The notes under the pieces: model-generated | Told to the model about the DNA's origin: nothing | The model's database searches: none | Seen by the model: only the letters and a program-made list of their open reading frames with translations | Shown here: in pieces, positions 36,480-45,812 of the stretch | Numbering within the stretch: the stretch's first letter is position 1 | Layout: every line of letters starts with the position of its first letter | Program-made: the position numbers and the translations under genes | Source: CADEED01 sp963839685 | GTDB taxonomy: Bacteria; Pseudomonadota; Gammaproteobacteria; Steroidobacterales; Steroidobacteraceae | Reading direction: 5' to 3' | Length of the DNA: 64,000 bases | NCBI GenBank assembly: GCA_963839685.1 | Contig: CAWIVS010000001.1 | Coordinates: 186,001 to 250,000, forward strand

Positions 36480-36848
36480 TCAACCAATAGTCGGGTCACC
36501 GGTCTCGCGCGCGAACAACACGCGCGTCGCCAGCGCCGCGTACAGGGCGCACAACAAGGCCAGCAGGCCAAACACGAGAATCACCGGCCCGCGCATGACG
36601 GGAGCGGCAAATGCGGCGGCGATCGCGATCACGGCCGCGCCGATCGCCGACAGCGCGATCGCAAACTTCGCGCGACGGAACAGGAACGCGCCGACGATCA
36701 CGGCCAGCGCGCCGAGTGTCACGCCCAGGAGCCGGTGTCGCGGATCATAGTCGGTTAGCCCGAAGCGCCAGATGCCGCTGAGCCCGAAGAACAGATAGAC
36801 GACGGCCGCCGCCCGGAACATCCATGGGTAACGGACGGCGGCCATCAA
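36480..36848 (-). CDS. Small multi-pass membrane protein
   Basis: Protein of 122 residues with four hydrophobic segments (AAAVVYLFFGLSGIW; LLGVTLGALAVIVGAFLF; IALSAIGAAVIAIAAAFA; VILVFGLLALLCALYAAL). Topology resembles small DoxX- or DUF-type membrane proteins but I see no diagnostic motif. It lies 12 bases behind mscL and is probably co-transcribed with it. Confidence 0.6.
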   Translation of the reverse strand: MMAAVRYPWMFRAAAVVYLFFGLSGIWRFGLTDYDPRHRLLGVTLGALAVIVGAFLFRRAKFAIALSAIGAAVIAIAAAFAAPVMRGPVILVFGLLALLCALYAALATRVLFARETGDPTIG

Positions 36849-36860
36849 GTCAGCTCGAGC

Positions 36861-37256
36861 TCATTGCTTCTTCGCGAGCAGGTCGCGGATTTCCTGCAGC
36901 AACACTTCCTGGCGCGACGGTGCCGGAGGCGCCGCTGCGGGGTCGGGCTTCTTCAACTTGTTGATGGTGCGAATCACCATGAACAGCACAAGCGCCACGA
37001 TCACGAACTGAAAGCTGATCTGCAGAAAATTGCCGTACTTCAGCAGCACTTCCTTGCCCGCGGGATCCGTGCCCAGTGACAACGCAAGGTTCGAGAAATT
37101 GACGCCGCCGATGGCCTTGCCGATGGGCGGCATGATCACGTCCTCGACCAGCGAAGTGACGATCTTGCCGAACGCGACACCGATGATCACACCAACGGCC
37201 AAGTCGATGACATTGCCCTTCATCGCGAATTCTTTGAATTCTTTTCCCAGACTCAT
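36861..37256 (-). CDS. mscL: Large-conductance mechanosensitive channel
   Basis: Inner-membrane pressure valve of 131 residues that opens on hypo-osmotic shock. It has the MscL N-terminal helix (GKEFKEFAMKGNVIDLAVGV), the pore-forming first transmembrane segment with IIGVAFGKIVTSLVEDVIMP, a second segment (FQFVIVALVLFMVIRTIN), and the C-terminal cytoplasmic helix (EVLLQEIRDLL). Residues around IGGVNFSNL are encoded by a 29-bp stretch that occurs a second time at 41488-41517. The gene itself is intact. Confidence 0.95.
   Translation of the reverse strand: MSLGKEFKEFAMKGNVIDLAVGVIIGVAFGKIVTSLVEDVIMPPIGKAIGGVNFSNLALSLGTDPAGKEVLLKYGNFLQISFQFVIVALVLFMVIRTINKLKKPDPAAAPPAPSRQEVLLQEIRDLLAKKQ
37084..37112. 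repeat. Direct repeat, mscL-internal copy
   Basis: 29-bp stretch inside mscL (encoding IGGVNFSNL on the minus strand) that recurs at 41488-41517 in the same orientation with one extra A. The two copies flank a 4.4-kb segment of different character. Confidence 0.85.
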
Positions 37257-37421
37257 GGCTCCTCCGGGGACAGGTTTATTTATTGACGCTCCGAACCGCG
37301 GGCCTAACCTAGCGGCACAAGATCATGGAGGCAAGAATGCCGCAGGAATTTCCCGCGCCTGGCGTTGCCCAATTACCCGCACCACCCCAGCCGTGGCCGC
37401 GAGCCACACTTACCAAACAAG

Positions 37422-37445
37422 AAGCCCCGCGACGGCGCGGGGCTT
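37422..37445. terminator. Strong GC hairpin, probable terminator
   Basis: Perfect 10-bp stem AAGCCCCGCG/CGCGGGGCTT with a 4-base loop. On the minus strand it is followed by CTTGTTTGG and lies 65 bases behind the gene at 37510-38046. The rest of 37257-37509 shows no gene; a 42-codon plus-strand frame there runs through this hairpin and is rejected. Confidence 0.7.
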
Positions 37446-37509
37446 TGCAGCTTGTTGTTGCCTGACTCACGGCCAGGATGAATAGAAGCCGGCAATTTGC
37501 GATAGCAGG

Positions 37510-38046
37510 TCACTCGAAGCTGATGTGCCCCCTGTAGTCGAACTTGAAGTTGACGACGTCATCCTTGAAGTTGAACACGCCCTTCGCCCCCGCGAAGTCC
37601 CCTGTGCCGCTCGCGATCGGGTGATGGCAACGACCGTGGATCTCCTCCGTGAATGTGTCGTCCACGTATTTCGCCGTGAAGGTGTAGGTAGTCTCAAATG
37701 TGCCGCACGTGCCGTTCATGCAGCCGACGAAGATCTCGGTTCCCTTCTCTTGATACGTGCCGCTCCGGTGGAACTGCGATGAGGTGACGTACGTGTACCA
37801 GCAGCCGCTCAGACTCCCGGTGAGTTCGATTGGAGAGTAATCCCCCAGATCGGCGGGTGGGGTATAGAATATCCTGCGGAAAATAACAGACGAGCACAGG
37901 TGCGAGCTTAGGAATATGCAATTCGTCGGAGTGGCGGGGCCGACGGTGGTGCGTGTAGATGCGTAAGCGATGGCCGCAATCGGGCCAGAAGCAGACGTGG
38001 CGAAAACCAGCCGTAGAAACTGGGCCGATACCGGAGCGCCCTCACG
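37510..38046 (-). CDS. Hypothetical exported protein, start not resolved
   Basis: Open frame of about 178 codons whose composition is clearly protein-like: an N-terminal export-like segment (FLRLVFATSASGPIAAIAYA), then DYSPIELTGSLSGCWYTYV, SGTYQEKGTEIFVGC, EIHGRCHHPIASGTGDF and KGVFNFKDDVVNFKFDYRG. This looks like a small beta-rich secreted protein with paired Cys. No ATG, GTG or TTG is found in frame between the upstream stop at 38047 and the signal-like segment, so either an indel hides the start (a GTG at 38045 in the neighbouring frame fits) or the gene is decayed. Annotation from the internal ATG at 37719 alone would miss most of it. Confidence 0.5.
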   Translation of the reverse strand, partial: REGAPVSAQFLRLVFATSASGPIAAIAYASTRTTVGPATPTNCIFLSSHLCSSVIFRRIFYTPPADLGDYSPIELTGSLSGCWYTYVTSSQFHRSGTYQEKGTEIFVGCMNGTCGTFETTYTFTAKYVDDTFTEEIHGRCHHPIASGTGDFAGAKGVFNFKDDVVNFKFDYRGHISFE

Positions 38047-38612
38047 TCATGCGACGTGCACTTTAATGGCGTATGTTGACGGATGACGTCGTTGACGAAT
38101 CATCAACCGCATAGCTCGCGACAAGCGTTCCCGTGTTGCTCACGAGTTGGTGGCGTTGCGTACGCTGCCGAACAGATTCCGACCGATCATTCTGCTACGG
38201 TTCCGCGGCACTCCCATCTACTGGCCACAGCTTGCCGCACGTCAGTGCGTGTACCGCGGCGCAGCAGCGCAGCAGCGCAGAGGCGCGAAGTGAAGTGCTG
38301 TCAGCAGCGGGCGGGCCTCGCCGTCCTTGCCATCGCAGTCCGATAGTTCAATCGCGGTTGTTCTTAACGATAGGAGAGTTTCAGAAATGATCAGGTCTAC
38401 AAGAACCGAAGAGGGATTCACTCGAGGAGGATGGCAGCCTATGTTGTGAACCATGCAGGCTATCTGCCTTTGCAAACCACGCTTGGCCAATGAAGTGGCC
38501 GGTTGCGGTTGCATAGGGATCCCTTCCAGCAAGCAGTCGCTCATGCGTGCATCTGGTCGAAGCACAGTCGAACCCTATTACTCAGTCGAGCATTCGTTCA
38601 AGGAGAGATTCT
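38047..38612. other. Gene-free AT-richer stretch
   Basis: No convincing coding frame on either strand; base composition is visibly more AT-rich than the flanks, especially 38340-38610. A short GCAGCAGCGCAGCAGCGCAG microrepeat lies near 38259-38280. The last bases (AAGGAGAG at 38600-38607) are the ribosome site of the next gene. Confidence 0.5.
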
Positions 38613-39143
38613 ATGTCTAAGTCAAGCAAGTTCGTTTCATTAACACTGGTCGTGGCGACGCTAATAGTTGGAACATCCACGGCATGGGCGGGGCCGCTCG
38701 CTAAGGGCACAAACACCCACGTCGTTGACGACGGGACCGTGAGTTGGACGCTGCCCGCCGGTCAATGCCCTGCCGCTCCGGGTGGACTGACCGGCAGCGG
38801 CGAGCGGCACCGGGTCACCATTACGAAAGTCAATGCCGACGGGAGCACCACGATCATCATCAACGATGTGGTCAGGGGCACCGCTTGGGACGCAACGGGC
38901 ACCTACAAATTTGTCTATGAGAACCACAGCATCGATCAGGTACCTGCCGGCGGAGGCGTCCACCAAATCAGCATGGAGGATAACTTTATCCTCAACGGCA
39001 ATGGCAGCGTTGGCCATTTGGCGGTGGGCTTCAATTGGGCTTGGACGTACACGGATCCCAATGGCTCGTTTGATGTCCTTCCGCTGGAAAATCTCGTGGA
39101 GCGGAACACCCGGGGTGAACCATTGCTCTGCGATCCCATCTAG
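38613..39143 (+). CDS. Hypothetical secreted protein
   Basis: Protein of 176 residues with a strong ribosome site and a clear signal peptide (SLTLVVATLIVGTSTAWA). The mature part is beta-rich with Thr/Asn/Gly repeats (SGERHRVTITKVNADGSTT; MEDNFILNGNGSVGHLAVGF). I do not recognise a family. It precedes the di-haem peroxidase in the same orientation, but two short tandem repeat blocks lie between them. Confidence 0.65.
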   Translation: MSKSSKFVSLTLVVATLIVGTSTAWAGPLAKGTNTHVVDDGTVSWTLPAGQCPAAPGGLTGSGERHRVTITKVNADGSTTIIINDVVRGTAWDATGTYKFVYENHSIDQVPAGGGVHQISMEDNFILNGNGSVGHLAVGFNWAWTYTDPNGSFDVLPLENLVERNTRGEPLLCDPI

Positions 39144-39174
39144 GGTCTAGGGTCTAGGGACTAGAGTCTAGAGA
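39140..39174. repeat. TCTAGGG tandem repeat
   Basis: Telomere-like run of about five heptamers of TCTAGGG or close variants, beginning inside the stop codon of the preceding gene. Confidence 0.7.
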
Positions 39175-39200
39175 CACGCCGATCTGCCTGCTAGGCGACC

Positions 39201-39246
39201 GTTGCGAGAGCGATCGTTGTGAGAGCGATCGTTGTGAGAGCGATTC
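39201..39246. repeat. 15-bp tandem repeat
   Basis: About three units of GTTGTGAGAGCGATC, the first with GTTGCGAG. They lie about 70 bases upstream of the peroxidase gene and may be promoter-proximal, but no promoter is clear. Confidence 0.75.
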
Positions 39247-39314
39247 CATCGCAGTCGTCTGGCAGGTTCTAAGAATCGGCTTCGCTTGCCTGCTCGAAGA
39301 CAGGAGGCCTATTC

Positions 39315-40739
39315 ATGTCTAGCCGATGCATGGTCGCGAAGGTCCGGTTGGTCGTCTTAGCTGTCGGCACCCTGCTTCTGCTGACGTCCACCGCCTCGGC
39401 CCAACATCGCGACACCTTCCCGGGTAACGACTCATTGGATCAACAGTTGGAGGCCGTGCTCCTCGGGGCAGGCTTCACCGGCCGGATCGAGTCCACACTC
39501 GAAGCCAGGCTTGGCCGTCGCCTCGACCAGAAGCTGGCCGATGTGGGGCGTTTGTTGTGGTTTGACACAATCACCGGACTGAACAATGACAATACCTGCG
39601 CGGGCTGCCATTCGCCGACGCATGGATTCGGCGACACGCAGTCCATCGCCATCGGCATCCAGAACAATGGCATTGTTGGGCCCAATCGAACTGGCCCGCG
39701 CAACATGCGTCGCGCGCCGATGGTCATCAACAACGCCTTCTTTCCCAGGCTGATGTTGAACTCGCGCTTCGTCGCATTGTCGGGCAATCCATTCGATAAC
39801 AGCGCGGGCTTTTCGTTTCCATCGCCGGAGGCGATGTCATTGTCCTCGCAACCGCACCTGCTCACTGCGCAAGCGTTCATCCCACCGACTGAGCGCACCG
39901 AGGTGGCGGGATTCGACTTTGTGGGCGACAACGATGCCATCCGGGCGGAGGTGATCGAGCGATTGAACGGCATCGAGGAGTACCGCAAGCTCTTCGGCAA
40001 GACTTTCCCCGAAGTGCAGGACGGCGGCTCAATCACCTACGACATGTTCGCGCGGGCGATTGCGGAGTTTGAGTTCTCCCTAACGTTTGCCGATGCGCCG
40101 ATCGACCGTTTCGCGCGTGGTCAGCGCAATGCCTTGACCGACAATGAGAAGCGAGGCGCCTTGTTGTTTTTCGGCACGGCGCGCTGTTCCGCCTGCCATG
40201 CGGTTGCGGGCCAGTCGAACGAGATGTTCAGCGACTTCCAGGATCACGTCATCGGCGTCCCGCAGATCGCGCCGCAGGTGACAAACAACGCTTTCGATGG
40301 GCCTGGCGCCAACGAGGACTTTGGCAAGGAACAGGTCACGGGTGACCCAGCGGATCGCTACAAGTTTCGCACCTCGCCGCTGCGCAACGTCGCCATACAG
40401 CCAGCATTCATGCACAACGGCGCGTTCACGAACCTGGAGGATGCGATGCGCCATCATCTGAACGTGTTTTCGTCCGCGCAGAGCTACACCCCAGCCAGCC
40501 AGAATCTCGCAGCCGATCTGAGCGGCCCGACCGGCTCAATTGAACCTGTGTTAGCGTGCATTGATCCGCTGCTGACGACGCCGATCACCCTAACCGATGC
40601 TGAGTTCGATCAGCTCGTCGCCTTCGTACGCAACGGCTTGCTCGACAGGCGGGCAAGGCCGGAGAATCTCGCCCGACTCGTGCCGCGATCACTACCAAGT
40701 GGCAGACCGGTGTTGATATTCGAGTTTTCGCAGCCTTAA
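39315..40739 (+). CDS. Di-haem cytochrome c peroxidase family protein
   Basis: Periplasmic protein of 474 residues with a signal peptide (VVLAVGTLLLLTSTASA) and two c-type haem motifs, CAGCH (about residue 95) and CSACH (about residue 293), spaced as in CCP/MauG-type di-haem enzymes. FRTSPLRNVAIQPAFMHNG is the conserved region containing the Met that ligates the high-potential haem. Such enzymes reduce H2O2 or oxidise protein side chains; some accept other substrates. It is the largest gene of the AT-richer island and its neighbours give no clear partner. Confidence 0.88.
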   Translation: MSSRCMVAKVRLVVLAVGTLLLLTSTASAQHRDTFPGNDSLDQQLEAVLLGAGFTGRIESTLEARLGRRLDQKLADVGRLLWFDTITGLNNDNTCAGCHSPTHGFGDTQSIAIGIQNNGIVGPNRTGPRNMRRAPMVINNAFFPRLMLNSRFVALSGNPFDNSAGFSFPSPEAMSLSSQPHLLTAQAFIPPTERTEVAGFDFVGDNDAIRAEVIERLNGIEEYRKLFGKTFPEVQDGGSITYDMFARAIAEFEFSLTFADAPIDRFARGQRNALTDNEKRGALLFFGTARCSACHAVAGQSNEMFSDFQDHVIGVPQIAPQVTNNAFDGPGANEDFGKEQVTGDPADRYKFRTSPLRNVAIQPAFMHNGAFTNLEDAMRHHLNVFSSAQSYTPASQNLAADLSGPTGSIEPVLACIDPLLTTPITLTDAEFDQLVAFVRNGLLDRRARPENLARLVPRSLPSGRPVLIFEFSQP

Positions 40740-40784
40740 GAACAGCAGTGCTGGACACGATTTGACAGGATTCTGTTGGCGAAT

Positions 40785-41100
40785 TCAGACACGTGTCAAT
40801 GCTAGTCTCGCTAAAGCGGATCGACGGGTGAACCCACGTGGGACTTCCTCGAACCATGCGACCAGCCGCAGCACATTCGTCGCGGCCGCGGTGACAACAT
40901 GCTGTAGATGCGTCTTGGCCAACCCGATGTAACGCGTGCGACGCAGACCGACAACGCGATCGGCTTGTGAGAATGTGCCCTCGACCCCAGCGCGAGCCGC
41001 ATAGCGCTTCTTGAACTCCGCTGTCGCCTCTCGCTCGCGCGCTGCATACAGCTGTGCTGGCTACCAGCGCTCATCCACGGCAACAAATAAGACGATTTGC
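40785..41100 (-). pseudogene. IS1182-type transposase, C-terminal remnant
   Basis: In one minus-strand frame the sequence reads AQLYAAREREATAEFKKRYA, then GVEGTFSQADRVVGLRR and YIGLAKTHLQHVVTAAATNV, ending at 40785: the end of an IS1182-family DDE transposase. The frame has an in-frame TAG just before AQLYAARE and no upstream part. The element is inactive. No terminal inverted repeat could be assigned. Confidence 0.75.
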
Positions 41101-41153
41101 TTGGCTTGCGAGGAATTGAGAGTGCGTTAGCTCAGTGAGAATGGCGGCTATGC

Positions 41154-41321
41154 CGTATCTTGACTCCAGTCGTGCAGCAGATCGTGATTGGACCTGGTGG
41201 CCACACCGGATGGCACAGCCACCCCGGACCGGTGGTCGTTGTGATCAAGACCGGTGCCCTGACCTTCTATTCGAGTGAGGACCCGACTTGCACGGGCCGT
41301 ACCTATACCCTGGAGAGCTGA
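41154..41321 (+). pseudogene. Cupin-domain protein remnant
   Basis: The frame reads TPVVQQIVIGPGGHTGWHSH and PGPVVVVIKTGALTFYSS, the metal-binding motif 1 of a small cupin, then stops at 41321; a shifted frame would allow PGELIDAL to follow. Neither an intact start nor the second cupin motif is present. It lies directly behind the transposase remnant. 41322-41487 holds nothing else recognisable. Confidence 0.65.
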
Positions 41322-41487
41322 TCGATGCGCTCTGCGACAGCTGTCGGCGACATGGATGTTCCCCATGCCGTCAATGGTCAGGGCAGGTGGGTGCAGAAAC
41401 TCCTACTCGCGAGCCGTTGCCGAGTCAAGAGGAAAAAGCATCGAGGGTATGCAGTAGCGTCCGCTGCTAAGCACCAAGTCATCGTAT

Positions 41488-41517
41488 GCAAGGTTCGAGA
41501 AAATTGACGCCGCCGAT
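41488..41517. repeat. Direct repeat, second copy of the mscL segment
   Basis: 30-bp copy of 37084-37112 with one additional A. It is directly behind, and shares its last base with, the stop codon of TonB receptor 2. Confidence 0.85.
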
Positions 41518-43550
41518 CAGAAGCTGCCGGAGACGCTGAGCTGGTACCAATGCCCCGGCTCGCGTTCGCTGCGCTCGGCGCTGTAGTCCTCCACGCGGCG
41601 ATCCGGATCGAAGAACCGCCGCTCACGGATCTGCTCCTGGCCTAACAAGGAGATCACCGTCGCGCGCAGGCGCAGCCCGCGCGCCAGCGGAATCTCCACA
41701 AAGGCATCGAGCGACGGGCTGGCGCGTTGGCGATCGATCTCGCGCAACAGGTACGAACGCGTGGCGGACTTGCTGGTGTACCCCACGCCCCAGGCAACGC
41801 GCGGCAGGTCCTGGCGGAAGCCGGCGGTCAGCAGCAGGTCCTGGAATTTCGAGATGGGACGATAGGCGCCGGTGAGCGGATCGGTGACTTCGGAATGCTG
41901 CCACGTGAGGTCGATATTGGCCGCCGCGCCGCGCAGGATCCGCAGCGGGACTCGCGCGATCAGCTGCGCGCCGTAGATACGCGCATCGGCAATGTTTCCC
42001 GGCGCGTCCACCAGGGCCTCGGGCGGTCCCACCGGTGTGAAATCTTCGGTATCGCTGACCCAGCGATGGAAGACATTGAGCGTGAGCCCGACATCGCTGC
42101 CCGGACGCAGGTCCGCGCCCAGCTCCAGCGACCAGTCGGTCTGCGGCCGCAGCCCGGGATTGCCGCCTTCCACGCGCTTGTCGGTGAGCGACACCGACGA
42201 TACGAAGTCGTTGAAATCGAGCTGGCCGACGTCGCGCGCCAGGCGCACACGCCACTGGTTGGCCGCGCCGAACGCGCGCGTCAATTGCAGTGAAGGCTTG
42301 AAGAAGTCGAACTGCACCACCTGGTTCGAGTCGCCCGTGAACTCGAGACGCGAGAACTCGCCCGCAAGACGCAGATCCAGCGACCAGGCGGTGCCCAGGC
42401 GCCAGCCGTAGCTGGCGAAGCAGTCGACGCGTTGCTCCTCGATGCGCACATTGGAGTTCGGCACCGGGATGCCGAAAGGTCCATCACCCAGGTCGAGCGT
42501 GAGCGCGAGCGTCGCGTCGAGGGTGTTGAGAGCACCCTCGAGCCCGAACTCCAGGCGCCGCGCGGGGCTGAGCTCGCGCGCCAGCGTGGCGCGCAAGATG
42601 GATTCGCCGCTGTCGCGCAACTGCTGTTGTGCGAAGACACTGCTGATCGCGCCCGCCGGATCAGCGTGCGTGGAGGTGATCTCGCCCTCGAAGCGGCTGC
42701 GCGTCAGCAGCAACACGCTGCTCAGCGCCCAGTCGCCGAGGGCGCGGTCGAACTGTCCGCCAAGCTCGCCGCCACGGCGGCTCTCGGTGTAGGGATTGAA
42801 GTCCGTACCCAGCTGCTCGGCGCCGGCGTCATACGACGCCACGGCGGAGTCTTCGTGGTAGCGCGAATACGAAGCCTTGCCCGTGAATCGCAGGCGGCCG
42901 CCACCCACATCCGAGGCGGTCTCGCCATTGATCGCGTACTGCTCGTAGTCGCGGGGGGACACATCATGCAAACTGCCGTACGGATGCCCGTCGACATCTA
43001 CGAGCTGACGCGTTCCCGGTAGTTCGCGGGCGAAGCTGTAGCCGTTGGCGCCGAGTGAGTAGTCGACCGAGTGTGCGCGTCCCGACCACACCAGCGTGCC
43101 ATTGGGTTTGGGATCGTTCTGCTGGGCGAGCTCAAGACCCATCGAGCCAAAGCCCTGACCGATGAAGGGCGTCCGCACCACGTTGAGCAGGATGGCGTGA
43201 CCGGAAGGATCGGAAGCCGCCTCGGCGCCGTGCAGCATCTCGATATGCTGTACCTGCGCCGCGGGAATGCGGCCGAGGATGTCCTCGAGGGTCTGGTCCT
43301 TGGCGCTCGGACGCCGCCCGTCCACCAGCACATTGCCCAGCGCCCCGGCGAGGCCGCGGCGCTTCTCCCCTTCGACAAGGGTGAAACCCGGGGTCTGGCG
43401 CACCATGTCGAGCGCCGTACGCGGCGCAAGGCTGGCGTACCAGTCAGCGGCGTACTGCAGCCGATCAGCTCCCTGTGGGGTGGAGCCTTCGGAACCCGGC
43501 GCCGGCTGGCAGGCCAGGGCGACACAGAGAAGCAGCATGTGACGTTTCAT
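41517..43550 (-). CDS. TonB-dependent receptor 2 (outer-membrane barrel with short plug)
   Basis: Outer-membrane protein of 677 residues with a signal peptide (LLLCVALACQPAPGSEG), a plug domain (TALDMVRQTPGFTLVEG; NVLVDGRRPSAKDQTLEDI) and a long barrel whose last strand ends in LSVSGSF. The plug resembles FecA/Oar-like short plugs. No clear TonB box is visible before it, so TonB coupling is uncertain. The gene is divergent from the CadC-like regulator, 74 bases apart, which suggests that the regulator controls it. The cargo is unknown. Confidence 0.85.
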   Translation of the reverse strand: MKRHMLLLCVALACQPAPGSEGSTPQGADRLQYAADWYASLAPRTALDMVRQTPGFTLVEGEKRRGLAGALGNVLVDGRRPSAKDQTLEDILGRIPAAQVQHIEMLHGAEAASDPSGHAILLNVVRTPFIGQGFGSMGLELAQQNDPKPNGTLVWSGRAHSVDYSLGANGYSFARELPGTRQLVDVDGHPYGSLHDVSPRDYEQYAINGETASDVGGGRLRFTGKASYSRYHEDSAVASYDAGAEQLGTDFNPYTESRRGGELGGQFDRALGDWALSSVLLLTRSRFEGEITSTHADPAGAISSVFAQQQLRDSGESILRATLARELSPARRLEFGLEGALNTLDATLALTLDLGDGPFGIPVPNSNVRIEEQRVDCFASYGWRLGTAWSLDLRLAGEFSRLEFTGDSNQVVQFDFFKPSLQLTRAFGAANQWRVRLARDVGQLDFNDFVSSVSLTDKRVEGGNPGLRPQTDWSLELGADLRPGSDVGLTLNVFHRWVSDTEDFTPVGPPEALVDAPGNIADARIYGAQLIARVPLRILRGAAANIDLTWQHSEVTDPLTGAYRPISKFQDLLLTAGFRQDLPRVAWGVGYTSKSATRSYLLREIDRQRASPSLDAFVEIPLARGLRLRATVISLLGQEQIRERRFFDPDRRVEDYSAERSEREPGHWYQLSVSGSF

Positions 43551-43624
43551 GGGAGGCGAACTTCGGCGCCCCGGGCATCTGCGACAATGGATTCGGCCTC
43601 ATACGTGGCTCACACGTGTCTCAC

Positions 43625-45740
43625 ATGCCGCAAACGCCTTCCGCACGACGCGTCCACTTCGGGGAATTCACCGCCGACCTGGCGAGCCAGGAGCTATTGC
43701 GCTCCGGCACCGTGGTGCGTCTGCCGAATCAATCCTTCGTGGCGCTGGCTGCCCTGCTCGAAAGACCCGGCGAACTGGTCACGCGCGAGACCCTGCGCGC
43801 TCGCATCTGGCCGGATAACCGGGTGGTGGAGTTCGAGCAGGGGCTGAACGCCGTCATCAACCGGCTGCGTGAAGCGCTCGGTGATAACGCCGAGGAGCCG
43901 AAATACGTGGAGACGCTGCCACGCCGCGGCTACCGATTCGTCGGCACGCTCGAGGCCGGGGCCGCGGCGACGCCCGACGTGGCGCCAGAGTCCTTGGCGC
44001 CGGAGTTGTTGCAGGCGCAGCGCGGATTTCCCTGGCTCATGGCCCTGGCCATCGTCTTCCTGGCTGTCGCGGCCGGGCTGGCGTTCTGGCGCCTGCGGCT
44101 GCCGCCCGAACCCGTGGTCGCCCTGGTGACTCCCCTCACCTCCCTGGTCGGAGAGGAACGCAGTCCCGAGTTGTCACCGGACGGCGGTCGCATTGCCTTC
44201 GCCTGGAACGGCGAATCACCAGACATGCCGGGTTTCGATCTCTACGTGAAACCGGTCGGATCCGAGCGCCACACACGCCTGACGCAGGCTCCCGCGCTCG
44301 CAGTCAGCGCGGCGTGGTCTCCCGATGGAACCGAGCTCGCGTTCGCGCGCAACAGTGTCGAGAGACGGCGGCGTGTTCCTGATCGCAGCCACCGGCGGGA
44401 CGGAACGAAAACTCGTGGACGCCGCATTCGCACAGGAGTCGCTGTCGAAGCCCGCCTGGTCGCCCGACGGCAAGACGCTGGCGTATTCGGCGATCGATGC
44501 CGCAAGCTCGCAGACTCTGTGGTTGCTGGCGCTGGACAGCCTCGAGAGCCGGCCGCTCGCCAACACTCCGGCGTGCTGGCACGCCGGCGCACCCGCGTGG
44601 TCGCCGGATGGACGGCGGCTGGCGTTCATCTGCATGACCAGCATCGCCGTCTACGGCATCTACATCACCGAACCCGCGACCGCGGCGACGCCACGACTGC
44701 TCGCGAAACTGCAGGGATTTCCGCAGGGACTGGCATGGGCCACGGACCGGGAGCGTCTGCTCATCGCGAATGACTCGGGAGATGGCGGTGGCGTGTGGGA
44801 ACTCGAGCTGGACGGAACTCTGCAACGCCCGGAGATCGGTGAAGAAGCCATCGGCAGCGGTGTGAGCGCCGCGCAGGGGCGCATCGCCTATTCGCGTGCG
44901 CGGCAGGTGATCGACATCTGGCGGGTCGCCCTCGAGCCCCGCGTGTCGCGCACCAAGCGCTGGATCTTCTCGACGCGCGAGCAGCTGACACCGCAATTTT
45001 CCCCCGATGAAACGCGCATCGCATTTCAGTCTAACCGCTCGGGAAGCCCCGAGATCTGGATCGCGGACGCCGACGGCGGAAACGCCGTGCGTCTCACGTC
45101 GAGCAACGGGCCACTGACCGGCGCGCCCGCCTGGTGCTCGGATGGCAGGCGCCTCGCCTTCGATTCGCGCGAGTCGGGCATGTCGGCCATCTACATCGTG
45201 GACACGCTGGAGCGCATACCGCGCCGCGTGGAGACCCCGCAGTCGAATCTTGCGCTGCCAGTCTGGTCCGACGATTGCCAGTGGCTGCTGGCCAGCGACG
45301 GGCGTGCCACGCTGTATCGCGTTCCCGCGCAAGGCGGCGAAGCGCAGCGCTTCACCGGGCTGCGTTCCTACCAGGCCGCGGTGGTGGGCGAACGCGTGGT
45401 GTTCAATGTCGCCGAACCCGGTGGCGTGGTGTTGTGGATCAAGCCGCTCGCGGGTGGCGCCGAAAAGCCGGTCCCCGGCATGCCGCGCCTGGCCTACGCC
45501 GACAGCTGGACCACCAACGCCGAGGCTATCTACTTCACCGACACCTCCCACCGGCCGGTGGTCATCCTGCGTCTCGACCTCGCCAGCGGCGCGATCCTCA
45601 ACGCCGCGACCCTGCCGAACGTGCCAACCCCGCTGGGCGGCCTGGGACTCGACGTCGCGCGCGATGGCAGGACCCTGCTGTACACGCACACCGAGGACAC
45701 GCAAAGCGACCTGGTGCTGGTGAAGGCCGGCCCGCCCTGA
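43625..45740 (+). CDS. CadC-like winged-helix regulator with periplasmic TolB-like propeller, frameshifted
   Basis: One-component membrane sensor of about 705 residues. Residues about 8-107 form an OmpR/CadC-type winged helix (VVRLPNQSFVALAALLERPG; EFEQGLNAVINRLREALGD; VETLPRRGYRFVG). A single transmembrane helix follows (WLMALAIVFLAVAAGLAFW, about residues 137-155). The rest is a TolB/PD40-type beta-propeller with repeated SPDGxxIAF motifs (ELSPDGGRIAFAW; WSPDGKTLAY; FSPDETRIAFQS). The frame breaks near 44362 between FARNS and DGGVFLIAATGG. It is divergent from TonB receptor 2 and may sense that receptor's cargo in the periplasm. Confidence 0.88.
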
Positions 45741-45755
45741 CACGCTTCCCAAAAC

Positions 45756-45791
45756 GAAACGGGCGCCACTCTTTCGAGGGGCGCCCGTTTC
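45756..45791. terminator. Bidirectional terminator
   Basis: Perfect 12-bp stem GAAACGGGCGCC/GGCGCCCGTTTC lying between the convergent regulator gene and rplQ. It is preceded by AAAA and closes the ribosomal superoperon on the minus strand. Confidence 0.85.
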
Positions 45792-45812
45792 ACGTTGCAA
45801 TGAAGGATCGAA

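Noticed and set aside
37337..37465. 42-codon plus-strand frame behind mscL
   Set aside because: Its end is made of the GC hairpin that looks like a terminator, and it is Pro-rich without conservation signs.
38242..38565. 107-codon minus-strand open frame in the AT-rich stretch
   Set aside because: No signal, domain or ribosome site, and it crosses a simple repeat.
40811..41086. 91-codon minus-strand open frame
   Set aside because: It is a shadow frame of the transposase remnant, which reads convincingly in another frame.
37084..41517. Target-site duplication of a transposon
   Set aside because: mscL is intact at the first copy, and the second copy is not followed by the remainder of mscL; 29 bp is also too long for known target duplications.
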